DNA of 32,050 nt from Myxococcaceae bacterium (GTDB taxonomy: Bacteria > Myxococcota > Myxococcia > Myxococcales > Myxococcaceae), in the NCBI GenBank assembly GCA_025459425.1, contig JALOQF010000103.1:1-32050 (forward strand), read 5' to 3'. A program made the translations under genes and the position numbers. Position 1 is the first letter of the stretch, and every line of letters starts with the position of its first letter. This document shows, one piece after another, positions 7,690 to 15,435 of the stretch. The notes beneath the pieces are model-generated. The model was not told the DNA's origin. It saw only the letters and a list, made by a program, of their open reading frames with translations, and did no database searches.

Positions 7690-8103
7690 TCACCACACCA
7701 CGTCGCAGGCGTTCATCCCGCGAATCGTCTCGTCCGCCGTCAGGAGCGGCAGGTCGAGGCGGTTGCTCACCACCACGAGCAGCCGATCGAAGACGTCTCG
7801 ATGGCCGGTCGTCAGCGCCGACGCCGCGAGAATGTCGTCGTGCTCGAGGGGCACCTCGACGATGGAGGGCGTCTGCACCGAGGCCCACCAGCGCCGGAAC
7901 GACGGCGTCGCCTGAATCGTGCCGTTCTGCGAGAGGAACCACAGCTCGAGCAGTACCGGTGCCGGCACATGCAGCGCACACGAGCCCGCCTCGACCTGGG
8001 AGAAGACCCGCCGTGCCGTCGCGCTCAGCTTCCTCGTCTGGCCCGTCGCGTACCAGACGAGGGGGTGCGTATCGGTCACGACGGCGCTGAGCTCACCGCG
8101 CAC
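7690..8103 (-). CDS. vapC: PIN-domain toxin, VapC family
   Basis: I place the start at GTG 8103 (137 residues), overlapping the antitoxin stop (8093-8095) by 11 bp. The protein is a typical short PIN domain: AVVTDTHPLVWY (D11), PAPVLLELWFLS (E53), then HRDVFDRLLVV (D103, D106) and LLTADETI (D124), the acidic residues that hold metal in VapC-type ribonucleases. 'T-D-T-H-P-L-V-W-Y' and 'L-L-T-A-D' place it in the PIN subgroup commonly paired with Phd/YefM-type antitoxins. The known role of the family is cleavage of RNA, often tRNA or rRNA, restrained by the antitoxin. The RNA target cannot be predicted. All catalytic acids are present, so the toxin looks intact. Confidence 0.88.
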   Translation of the reverse strand: MRGELSAVVTDTHPLVWYATGQTRKLSATARRVFSQVEAGSCALHVPAPVLLELWFLSQNGTIQATPSFRRWWASVQTPSIVEVPLEHDDILAASALTTGHRDVFDRLLVVVSNRLDLPLLTADETIRGMNACDVVW

Positions 8104-8341
8104 CCAGCCACTCCAGGAAGGCCGCGCGCGAGTCCTCGACGGGCTTGAGCAACTTGAGCGAGCCACCCAGGCGTCGACGGCGTGGACGTCGCGGCTTCGC
8201 CGCCTTCACGAACCCGACTGGCACCAGGTACGCCGTGACGCGGCCCCGCACCTGCACTGGAACGATGGCACCTCGTGCGGCCCGCTGGACCAGCCGGCTG
8301 AGGTCGGCGCGGGCCTCCGAAAGGGAAATGGGCGATGTCAT
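8093..8341 (-). CDS. Phd/YefM-type antitoxin
   Basis: This 82-residue protein starts at ATG 8341. The N-terminus ISLSEARADLSRLVQRA is the Phd/YefM DNA-binding start ('S-x-x-E-A-R-x-x-L-x-x-L-V'), followed by a short strand region (IVPVQVRGRVTAYLVPV) and a basic stretch (KAAKPRRPRRRR) before the C-terminal toxin-binding tail. Reading frames further upstream are not protein-like. It precedes and overlaps the PIN toxin gene, the usual antitoxin-first order. Its promoter region carries TGTACA palindromes right at the start codon, consistent with autorepression by the antitoxin-toxin complex. Confidence 0.87.
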   Translation of the reverse strand: MTSPISLSEARADLSRLVQRAARGAIVPVQVRGRVTAYLVPVGFVKAAKPRRPRRRRLGGSLKLLKPVEDSRAAFLEWLGAR

Positions 8342-8362
8342 GTACAACTCAACTGTACAGTT
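8339..8362. promoter_or_regulatory. Palindromic TGTACA operator of the toxin-antitoxin pair
   Basis: TGTACA occurs at 8341-8346 and 8354-8359, 13 bp apart. The second lies inside the perfect 12-bp palindrome AACTGTACAGTT (8351-8362). The first overlaps the antitoxin start codon. Phd-family antitoxins are known to bind short palindromes of this kind to repress their own operon; the sequence shows the sites, and the binding is inferred. Confidence 0.65.
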
Positions 8363-8438
8363 CAGCGTCGACGCGCTGCAAGCTGGTGAGGCCGTCGACT
8401 TGCGCTGCTGTAGGAGGACGTGATGGCGTCCGACGCCG

Positions 8439-8978
8439 ATGAAGCGAGTCCGGGTCGACCCGTTCCACATCGTCGAGGTTCAGCGGGTCTGGACATCGAG
8501 GGCGCGGCCTGCAGTCATTCATCAGGTCGGGAAAGCGTGGGCACTGCTTCGGTTGGTCGATGACCTGCGCTTCGACGGGTGGGAGTGGGTGCGTGTCTCT
8601 GACATGACGACGGCCAGGGCAACGCCGCACACCCGCTTCGCCGATCGTGTGCTCGAGCCCGGCCTGGTGCGTGAACCGTCGTGCGCGCTCGATTCGACCG
8701 CTGCGCTCCTCTCGAGCCTGAGCAGGCGCCGGCTCGTGGCGGTCGAGTGCGAGGCTGACGACGACTTCCTGCTGGGTCGCATCATCTCGGTCGACCAGAC
8801 CACCGCGGTCGTCCACGCCATCGACGCAAGGGGACGCTGGGCACGCCACGCGACCCGCCTCGAGCTCGACGACGTCACTCGCGTGCAGCGCTGCCACTAC
8901 GAGCGGTGCTTTGAACGACACGGCGACCCGTGGCCAGGCCGCCCAGGCGACGTTCGGCGGCGCTCGACGCAGGCGTGA
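8439..8978 (+). CDS. Hypothetical protein, conserved-looking, unknown function
   Basis: This 179-residue protein has no recognised family. It begins VRVDPFHIVEVQRVW and contains a strand-rich segment near residues 103-145 (LVAVECEADDDFLLGRIISV, TTAVVHAIDARGRW, LELDDVTRVQ) that reads like a small beta-barrel, then ends in HYERCFERHG. The first ATG after an in-frame stop at 8421 is at 8439, but the best Shine-Dalgarno (AGGAGG, 8412-8417) sits 5 bases before an ATG at 8423 in another frame that stays open for only 46 codons. Either the real start lies at 8423 with a base lost or gained nearby, or the short frame is coupled to this gene. It diverges from the antitoxin gene. Confidence 0.65.
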   Translation: MKRVRVDPFHIVEVQRVWTSRARPAVIHQVGKAWALLRLVDDLRFDGWEWVRVSDMTTARATPHTRFADRVLEPGLVREPSCALDSTAALLSSLSRRRLVAVECEADDDFLLGRIISVDQTTAVVHAIDARGRWARHATRLELDDVTRVQRCHYERCFERHGDPWPGRPGDVRRRSTQA

Positions 8979-9192
8979 CGGCGGCCGAATTTGCGCAGGT
9001 CGGCCCTCACGGCGTCGCCGCCGCACGCCAGCGGACTCTCGGAGATCCATCACCTTCCACGCCAGAAAGGTCGCACCGGCCGGGCCGACCGGCCTGCGCG
9101 TCGAACCAGAGCCCCGAAATCAGTCTCCTTTCTCCACGGCCCGGGGTTTGCTGACACCGTCGCCGCTGCACCCACCCCGGGGGACGTTTCCC

Positions 9193-11961
9193 ATGTGCCG
9201 TCGCCACTTCGCGCTCGCTGCCCTCGCCGCCTCGCTCACCGCCTGTCCCGGCCCCGCCGAGTGGCAGACGCTCGCGACCGACCTCGACGAGGCCCTCATG
9301 GGCGTCGGCGGCACCTCGGAGAAAGACGTCTGGGCCGTCGGCGCTGACAAGGGCGCAGGGCCCCTCGTGCTGCGCTTCGATGGCACCTCGTTCCAACGCC
9401 TCGACACCGGCCACCACGGCGACCTCTGGTGGGTGCACGCCTTCACGCCCGGGCACGTGCTGATCAGCGGCGCGAGCGCCACCATCCTCGAGTTCAAGGA
9501 CGGCACCTTCACCCGCCACCTCACGCCCGGCCTCGCGCGGCAGACCGTCTTCGGCGTCTGGGGCCGCTCGCCCAGCGACGTCTACGCGGTGGGGAGCAAC
9601 ACCTCGGGGCGCTCCGGCTTCATCTGGCACTACGACGGCTCCACCTGGACCGCCGAGAACCTGCCCGACGACGTGCCCCGCCGCGCCGGAGAGCTCCCTG
9701 GCCTCTTCAAGGTGTGGGGCACGGCCACCGAGACGTGGGTGGTCGGCTCCGATGGCGTCGTGCTGCGCCGTGAGGGCCGGGGCCCCTGGAGCACCCTCAC
9801 CTCGAACGCCGAGGGCACCCTCTTCACCATCGCCGGCGACGGGAAGAACGTGTTCGCCGTCGGCGGCGGCGTCACCGCGCAGCTCCTCACCGGCACCAAA
9901 GACGGCTTCTCGGCCTCGCCCGCCGATGGCCTGGGCCTGTTGCAGGGCGTGGCGAGCAATGGCTCCATCACCGTGGCCACCGGCGAGAGCGGCGCGGTCT
10001 TCGAGCGGCGCGGCACCACCTGGGCGCGCGTGCAGACGGGAAGGCCCGCGGTCGAGTCGCTCCACGCCGTGTGGGTCGACCCCTCGGGCGGCATCTGGAC
10101 GGTGGGCGGCAACGTGCTGTCCGACCTCGCGAAGGGCGCCGTGTTCCACGCGAGCCCGACGAAGCGCTCCACCTACGTGCAGCCCGAGAAGCCCACGCCG
10201 CCCGCGCCCAGCTGCCCCGCGAAGGACGTCGACCCCCAGCCGAACGCCTCGGTCGCGCGCCGCTGGAACGAGCAGCTGATGGCCGCCATCCGCCGCGACC
10301 TGCCGCGCCCCACCGTGCACGCGCGCAACCTCTTCCACTTCTCCGCCGCCATGTGGGACGCCTTCGCCGCCACGAAGGCCGACGCGCGCGGCGTCTTCGT
10401 CACCGAGAAGGTGACCGGCTTCACCGACGCACAGCTCGACGAGGCCGTCAGCTACGCCGGCTTCCGCGTGCTCGAGCACCGCTACCGCCAGGCCGTCGGA
10501 GGCCCGGTGAGCGAGGCGTGCTTCCGCGCGCTGATGACGAAGCAGGGCTACGACCCCGATGACGCCACCCTCGTGGGCAACGGCCCTCGCGCGCTCGGCA
10601 ACCGCATCGCCAAGGCCATCATCGACGCGCACCTCGACGACGGCGCCAACGAGCGCAACGACTACAAGGACACCACGGGCTTCAAGTCGGTCAACGCCCC
10701 GCTGTCGGTCGAGTCACCGTCGCGCACGCCGGCCGCCGACATCGACCAGTACCAGCCGCTCGACCTCGCCGTCGCCGCCACGCAGAACGGCATTCCGCTC
10801 AAGGCCGGCGTGCAGGGCTACATCGGCGCGCAGTGGCGTGACGTGAAGCCGTTCGCCATGACGCGCGCCTCGCCCATGGCGCTCTACGTCGACCCGGGCG
10901 CGCCGCCGCGCATCACGCCGGCCACCATGCGCTGGGCCGTCGACATCATTCGCAAGTCGTCGAAGCTCACCCCCGACACCACCCTGCGCGACTTCTCGCC
11001 CGGCGCGTACGGCAACAACCCGCTCGGCACCAACGACGGCACCGGCCACCCGATGAACCCCGTCACCGGCCAGCCCTACGCGCCCGTGCGCGTGCCCGAG
11101 GGCGACTACTTTCGCGTGCTGGCCGAGTTCTGGGCCGACGGGCCCAAGTCCGAGACGCCGCCCGGCCACTGGAACGTGCTCGCGAACCAGGCGTCGGACC
11201 ACCCGCAGTTCTCGCGCCGCTGGAAGGGCCAGGGGCCCGAGCTGTCGAAGCTCGAGTGGGACCTGCGGCTGTACCTCGCGCTCAACGGCGCCGTGCACGA
11301 CGCCGCCATCGCCGCCTGGGAGGTCAAGCGCGCCTTCACCTGCAGCCGGCCCATCACCATCATCCGCTCGGCCGCCGCGCGCGGGCAGTCGTCGAACCCC
11401 GCCGGGCCCTCGTACCACCCCGACGGCCTGCCCCTCGAGCCGGGCCTCATCGAGGTCGTCACCGACGAGTCGTCGCGCCCCGGAGAACGGCACGCCCACC
11501 TGCGCGGCTTCATCGGCGACGTCGCCATCAAGGTGTGGCGCGGCGAGCCCGGAGACTTCCGCCGGCAGCTCTCGGGCGTCGGCTGGGTGCGCGCCATCGA
11601 GTGGGTGCCGTACCAGAAGCGCAACTTCGTCTCTCCGGCGTTCCCCGGCTTCGTGTCGGGCCACAGCACCTTCAGCCGCTCGGCCGCCGAGGTGCTCTCG
11701 TCGGCCACCGGGACGCCGTACGTCCCCGGCGGGCTCGGCCAGTACCTCGTGCCCAAAGACACGCAGCTCACCTTCGAGGTGGGGCCGTCGGTCGCGTTCC
11801 CGCTCCAGTGGGCCACCTGGTACGACGCGGCTGATCAGGCCGGCCAGTCACGGCTGTGGGGCGGCATTCACATCGAGCCCGACGACTTCTCGGGCCGGCG
11901 CATGGGCGCGCAGATTGGCGTGGCCGCCTTCCAGAAGGCCGAGACGTATTTCGGCCCGTGA
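9193..11961 (+). CDS. Lipoprotein: beta-propeller-like region fused to vanadium haloperoxidase/PAP2 domain
   Basis: This 922-residue protein starts at ATG 9193 with a lipoprotein signal (lipobox L-T-A-C, C18). Residues about 25-325 repeat blocks such as MGVGGTSEKDVWAVG, FGVWGRSPSDVYAVG and HAVWVDPSGGIWTVG, a propeller-like pattern of repeated 'W/F-x-V-G' strands. After a Pro-rich linker (about 328-345), residues 350-922 form a vanadium-dependent haloperoxidase/PAP2-type domain. All three signature motifs are present: K712-x6-R719-P720, SGH at 822-824 (H824 the expected nucleophile or acid-base residue), and S886-R887-x5-H893-x3-D897. The family either oxidises halides with vanadate and peroxide or hydrolyses phosphate esters; sequence alone does not decide. 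The lipobox places it in the envelope. The frame upstream of 9193 reads as non-coding. Confidence 0.9.
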   Translation: MCRRHFALAALAASLTACPGPAEWQTLATDLDEALMGVGGTSEKDVWAVGADKGAGPLVLRFDGTSFQRLDTGHHGDLWWVHAFTPGHVLISGASATILEFKDGTFTRHLTPGLARQTVFGVWGRSPSDVYAVGSNTSGRSGFIWHYDGSTWTAENLPDDVPRRAGELPGLFKVWGTATETWVVGSDGVVLRREGRGPWSTLTSNAEGTLFTIAGDGKNVFAVGGGVTAQLLTGTKDGFSASPADGLGLLQGVASNGSITVATGESGAVFERRGTTWARVQTGRPAVESLHAVWVDPSGGIWTVGGNVLSDLAKGAVFHASPTKRSTYVQPEKPTPPAPSCPAKDVDPQPNASVARRWNEQLMAAIRRDLPRPTVHARNLFHFSAAMWDAFAATKADARGVFVTEKVTGFTDAQLDEAVSYAGFRVLEHRYRQAVGGPVSEACFRALMTKQGYDPDDATLVGNGPRALGNRIAKAIIDAHLDDGANERNDYKDTTGFKSVNAPLSVESPSRTPAADIDQYQPLDLAVAATQNGIPLKAGVQGYIGAQWRDVKPFAMTRASPMALYVDPGAPPRITPATMRWAVDIIRKSSKLTPDTTLRDFSPGAYGNNPLGTNDGTGHPMNPVTGQPYAPVRVPEGDYFRVLAEFWADGPKSETPPGHWNVLANQASDHPQFSRRWKGQGPELSKLEWDLRLYLALNGAVHDAAIAAWEVKRAFTCSRPITIIRSAAARGQSSNPAGPSYHPDGLPLEPGLIEVVTDESSRPGERHAHLRGFIGDVAIKVWRGEPGDFRRQLSGVGWVRAIEWVPYQKRNFVSPAFPGFVSGHSTFSRSAAEVLSSATGTPYVPGGLGQYLVPKDTQLTFEVGPSVAFPLQWATWYDAADQAGQSRLWGGIHIEPDDFSGRRMGAQIGVAAFQKAETYFGP

Positions 11962-12017
11962 CGGGCGCTGAAAGCTGGTGAGGGCGCGTCGGGCTCGTTA
12001 AGGCTCGGCGCTCCCCG

Positions 12018-12725
12018 ATGTCTCCTGGTCTCGACACCCGCTCGAAGCTGCTGCTCGCGCTCGCGGGCCTCTTCGTCACCTCGCTCGTGGTGGGCGACCT
12101 CATCGGCGTGAAGCTGTTCGCCGTCGGGGGCACCACCCTGTCGGCCGGCTTTCTGCCCTTCCCCATCACCTTCCTGCTGACCGACCTGCTGAACGAGTTC
12201 TACGGCAAGCAGGTGGCCCGCACGGTGACGTGGGTCGGCTTCTCGATGGCCGTCTTCACCCTGGTGGTGCTCACCATCGCGGTGGCGCTGCCGGCGTCTC
12301 CCATCACCGAAGCGGCCGACTGGAGCGGCGTGCGGCAGCCCGACTTCGAGAAGGTGTTCGGCGGGAGCCGCCGCATCCTCATCGCGTCGATGGTGGCGTA
12401 CCTCTTCGCCCAGTTCACCGACATCTGGGTCTTCAACCGCCTCAAGACGGTGACGCAGGGCCGCCTGCTGTGGCTGCGCGCCACCGGCTCGACCGTCTTC
12501 TCGCAGCTCATCGACACCGCCGTCATTCAGACGCTCGCCTGGCAAGACGCGCTCGACCTGAAGACCCTCGGCGGGCTGATCCTCTCGTCCTACCTCGGCA
12601 AGGTGGTCATCGCCCTGGGCCTGACGCCGCTCGTCTACCTGGGCCATGGCGTCGTCACCCGGCTCCTGGGCCTTGCGCCAGTGCGGCTCGACGAGGCGGG
12701 CAACATCGTGGCGCCGGGGCCCTGA
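12018..12725 (+). CDS. yhhQ: Queuosine precursor transporter, YhhQ family
   Basis: This 235-residue integral membrane protein has about six hydrophobic segments (roughly 10-28, 38-56, 73-95, 120-140, 155-175, 190-215). The signature FPITFLLTDLLNEFYGKQVAR (about 47-67) matches the 'T-D-x-x-N-E-x-Y-G' motif of the YhhQ (VUT) family. E. coli YhhQ takes up the queuosine precursors preQ0/preQ1 for tRNA modification. The length is usual for the family. No good Shine-Dalgarno precedes the ATG at 12018, and no preQ1 riboswitch-like structure was recognised in the 56-bp gap after the haloperoxidase-like gene. It appears intact. Confidence 0.9.
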   Translation: MSPGLDTRSKLLLALAGLFVTSLVVGDLIGVKLFAVGGTTLSAGFLPFPITFLLTDLLNEFYGKQVARTVTWVGFSMAVFTLVVLTIAVALPASPITEAADWSGVRQPDFEKVFGGSRRILIASMVAYLFAQFTDIWVFNRLKTVTQGRLLWLRATGSTVFSQLIDTAVIQTLAWQDALDLKTLGGLILSSYLGKVVIALGLTPLVYLGHGVVTRLLGLAPVRLDEAGNIVAPGP

Positions 12726-12836
12726 CCGACCGCTTTTTGCTCCCGTGGGATGGAACAAGTGACGGTCCTGAGGCAGGCTGGATGCTTGTCGCCTGTGGTG
12801 GTTCGATATTCCGGTCGTTGGGGGGAGTGAACGAAC

Positions 12837-13877
12837 GTGGCGTCGTCGTTTGAGCTCTTCGAGCAAATCGGTCGTGCGCGACGCGGCGTCGTGGGCGGCA
12901 CGCTCGTGCTCGACGGCGACTTCCGGGTGCTCGCGATGGACGCGCGGGCCCAGCGCACCTGCGTCGGGCTGCTCGACGTGGGGGGCTCACTCACGCGCGC
13001 CCTGCCCTTCGTCCCGCCCGCACCCGTCACCGCGCCCGTGCTGTACGAGACGGCCGCGCAGGGCCCCATCGTCGGGGTGGCGCTCGCGCCCGATGACGCC
13101 GGCGGCCTCGTCGCGGTGCTGCTGACGCCGTCGCTCGACGAGCTCGCCTTCCAGGCCCTCCCGGGAGCCGCCATCGTGACCGACGCCCAGGCGCGCGTCG
13201 TCGCCGCCAACGCCGGAGCCCGCGCCCTCTTTCACCCGGCCGAGGTGCTCGTCGGCACCCCGCTCCTCCAGCTCATTCCCTCGCCGGTGCTGGTGCAGCT
13301 GCTCAAGGCGGCCATGGCCGGCGCGCCCAGCCCGGGCCACGTGTCCTTCGAGTGGAACCGGCCCGAGGGCCGCCGCACCTTCGAGTTCCTCTGCACCCAC
13401 GCGCTCACGCCCTTTCCCCACTGCGTGGTGGCGCTGACCGACGTGACCGAGGTCCGGCAGCGTGGTGACGTTGACCGACGTGACCGAGGCCCGGCAACGC
13501 GAGGCCGAGCGGGAGCGGCTCCTCGAGGCCGTGCACCAGTCGCAGAAGCTCGACGCCGTCGGGCAGCTCGCCAGCGGCGTCGCGCACGACTTGAACAACG
13601 TGCTGGCGGTGGTGCAGACGTGCGCGAGCGCGCTCAAGGAAGAGGTGTTCGAACCGCTCCACAAGGCCGACGCCGAGCAGATTCTGCTGGCGAGCCAGCG
13701 CGCGAAAGACCTGCTCAACTCGTTGCTCGCGTTCTCACGCAAGTCGCCGGCCCGCAACGAGCGCTTCGACGCCGTCGAGATGGTGCGCGAGGCGATGAGC
13801 CTGGTGCAGCGGCTGCTCCCCACCACGGTGAAGCTCGAGCTGTCGGTTCCCGAGGGCAGGCGCCTCGTCGAGGGTGA
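12837..13877 (+). pseudogene. N-terminal (PAS) half of a hybrid histidine kinase, frame broken near 13461
   Basis: The GTG at 12837, after GGGGGAG, opens a frame that is protein-like to about 13460: an N-terminal sensor region (residues about 1-100), then a PAS-like segment (ALPGAAIVTDAQARVVAANA, ARALFHPAEVLVGTPLLQLI) ending in CVVALTDVTEVRQ. Beyond 13461 this frame turns into Arg-rich nonsense, while the kinase core continues in the next frame from 13462. The switch coincides with a 37-bp imperfect tandem duplication (13424-13497). Removing one copy joins the halves into one ordinary PAS-HisKA-HATPase-REC protein spanning 12837-14595. The gene is therefore either disrupted in this organism or damaged by an assembly error. 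Confidence 0.75.
13424..13497 (+). repeat. 37-bp imperfect tandem duplication causing a frameshift
   Basis: Copy 1 is 13424-13460 and copy 2 is 13461-13497; they match at 33 of 37 positions (differences at unit positions 8, 11, 30 and 37). Both encode V-V-A/T-L-T-D-V-T-E-V/A-R-Q in their own frames. Because 37 is not a multiple of three, the second copy shifts the kinase frame. Two of the four differences change an amino acid. Confidence 0.9.
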
Positions 13878-14595
13878 CCGCTCGCAACTCCAGCAGACGC
13901 TCATCAACCTGAGCCTCAACGCGCGCGACGCCATGCCAGCCGGGGGCCGCCTGTCCGTGTCGATGCTGGCCAACGACCGCCGCGTCACCTTCGTGGTGGC
14001 CGACACCGGCCAGGGCATGACGCGCGACGTGCGCCAGCGCGCCTTCGAGCCCTTCTTCACCACCAAGCCGCGCGGCAGCGGCACCGGCCTGGGCCTGTCG
14101 ATGGTCTACACGTCGGTGCGCGCCCACGGCGGAGACGTTCGCATCGAGTCCGAGCCCGGTCGCGGCACCACGGTGACGGCGTGGGTGCCCCTCGAGCAGG
14201 GCCTGCCCGACCCCGAGAGCATCACGCCGCTCCCTCGCACGCGCGGCGTCGCGGTGGTGGTGGACGACGACGAGGCCACCCGCAAGGTGCTGGCCCGGTT
14301 CCTCAAGAAGCTCGGCTACGCGGTGCACCTGGCAGCGTCGGGGGAAGAGGCCGTCTCGCTCCTGCGCGCGGGCCTGCACCCCAGCCTGGTGGTGTGCGAC
14401 CTCGTGCTGCCCGGCCTCGACGGCGCCGAGACGGTGACGCAGCTCAAGGCGCTCGAGCCTGCCATCAGCGTGGTGTTGACGTCGGGCTTCCTCGAGGCCC
14501 CGCAGAGCGTCGGCACCACCGGCGTCGCCGGGCTGTTGCGCAAGCCCTTCTCGATGGAAGACGTGGCGCAGGTGGTGTCGCAGCTGCCGGCCTGA
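13462..14595 (+). CDS. Histidine kinase core plus C-terminal receiver domain (second half of broken hybrid kinase)
   Basis: From GTG 13462 this frame encodes 377 residues. The HisKA phosphoacceptor is in GQLASGVAHDLNNVLAVV (H42). The HATPase has an N-box LINLSLNARDAM (N153), DTGQGM (D181), an F-box FEPFFTTKPRG and a G2 box GSGTGLGLS. Residues about 262-376 form a receiver domain with the acidic pocket DDD (268-270), phosphoacceptor LVVCDLVLPGLDG (D313), T340 and LLRKPF (K361). All catalytic residues are intact. The H-D-L-N-N form of the H-box is usual in soluble myxobacterial hybrid kinases; no membrane segment is seen. The true protein probably starts at 12837. Whether this half is translated alone is doubtful, because its GTG lies inside the duplicated segment with no Shine-Dalgarno. 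Confidence 0.85.
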   Translation: MVTLTDVTEARQREAERERLLEAVHQSQKLDAVGQLASGVAHDLNNVLAVVQTCASALKEEVFEPLHKADAEQILLASQRAKDLLNSLLAFSRKSPARNERFDAVEMVREAMSLVQRLLPTTVKLELSVPEGRRLVEGDRSQLQQTLINLSLNARDAMPAGGRLSVSMLANDRRVTFVVADTGQGMTRDVRQRAFEPFFTTKPRGSGTGLGLSMVYTSVRAHGGDVRIESEPGRGTTVTAWVPLEQGLPDPESITPLPRTRGVAVVVDDDEATRKVLARFLKKLGYAVHLAASGEEAVSLLRAGLHPSLVVCDLVLPGLDGAETVTQLKALEPAISVVLTSGFLEAPQSVGTTGVAGLLRKPFSMEDVAQVVSQLPA

Positions 14596-14973
14596 GGGCT
14601 GAAGCGCGGTCGAAAAGTCCCCTCGGTCACGTCTCGTGGCGCACCACGGCGCTCGGACGCGTCGCTGGTGGCTCGTCGAAGGGGGCGCCTCGAGGCACGC
14701 ACCGGGGCCGATCAGCGCGGCACCTCGATGGCGAGCGACGCTGATGCTGACGCCGCCCCGAATGACGTGAAGGACGCTGGCGCCGACGACGATCTCGATG
14801 CCGCCGTCGTACGAGTTCACGCCCATCAACTCGAGCGCGATGTCTCAGGCGCGCCGGGCGCTTCACCCTTCTTCATCGCCGCGCGGCGCCCGCTTCACAC
14901 CCCGCTGGTTCCATGCATCGTGCGGCGCCCTTCGGCGTCGCGGACCCGGTGCTTCCCGGGAAAGGAGCCTGAC
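14596..14973. other. 378-bp region without a confident gene; possible minus-strand coding remnant
   Basis: No complete gene is supported here. On the minus strand, about 14733-14844, right after a TGA, a short frame with GC-ending codons reads DIALELMGVNSYDGG and then IEIVVGASVLHVIRGGVSI, which looks more like real protein than any plus-strand frame, but it then runs into antisense of the kinase. It may be a decayed gene fragment. Close to the downstream ATG, TTCCCGGGAA (14953-14962) is a perfect 10-bp palindrome, a possible operator for the gene at 14974. Confidence 0.3.
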
Positions 14974-15402
14974 ATGTCGAGGTGGATGCTGGTGGCCGTG
15001 GCGGTGTCGATGGTGGGAGCCGTTGGGTGTGGACGGGGCGCGCGCGCCGAGCGACTGGAGAAGATGGTGGCCCTGAAGGTCGACGACGCGCTCGACGACC
15101 TCGACGCCACCACCGCCCAGCGCGAGCGCGTGCAGGCGATGACGAAGGACGCCCTGACGGCCGCGCGGCCCCTCGCGGAGCAGGCGCAGGCGGCTCGCGG
15201 CGCGCTCGTCACCGAGTGGAAAGCCGACCGGCCCGACGCCAGCCGCGTGCACCAGCTCGTCGACGCCCAGCTCGAGGCCCTGCGCGGCTTCGCCCACCGG
15301 CTGGCCGACCAGGCCATCGAGCTGCACCAGGTGCTCACGCCCCAGCAGCGCGCCCTCGTCTCGGAGCGCCTCGACCGGTTCGAGCGACGCCAGCGACCGT
15401 GA
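14974..15402 (+). CDS. CpxP/Spy-like (LTXXQ) lipoprotein
   Basis: This 142-residue protein starts at ATG 14974, with AGGAG at 14963-14967. The first 19 residues form a lipoprotein-type signal (hydrophobic VAVAVSMVGAVGC, C19), although Ala at -3 is less usual. The mature part is entirely helical with Glu/Arg/Ala-rich segments and ends in HQVLTPQQRALVSERLDRF, matching the 'L-T-x-x-Q' motif of CpxP/Spy envelope chaperones and stress sensors. The protein likely acts in the periplasm, perhaps binding unfolded proteins or metal. It lies downstream of the broken sensor kinase but is separated from it by 378 bp. Confidence 0.8.
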   Translation: MSRWMLVAVAVSMVGAVGCGRGARAERLEKMVALKVDDALDDLDATTAQRERVQAMTKDALTAARPLAEQAQAARGALVTEWKADRPDASRVHQLVDAQLEALRGFAHRLADQAIELHQVLTPQQRALVSERLDRFERRQRP

Positions 15403-15435
15403 CGTCACATCGTCGCGCTTGTTGCGGCCACGGCG

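Noticed and set aside
9007-10632. 541-residue leftward frame
   Set aside because: Opposite to the propeller/haloperoxidase lipoprotein and with shadow composition.
11962-12017. preQ1 riboswitch before the YhhQ-like transporter
   Set aside because: The gap is short and no preQ1 aptamer-like pseudoknot or A-rich tail was visible.
12726-12836. Sigma-54 promoter before the hybrid kinase
   Set aside because: GG and GC dinucleotides occur, but no -24/-12 pair at correct spacing with the surrounding consensus.
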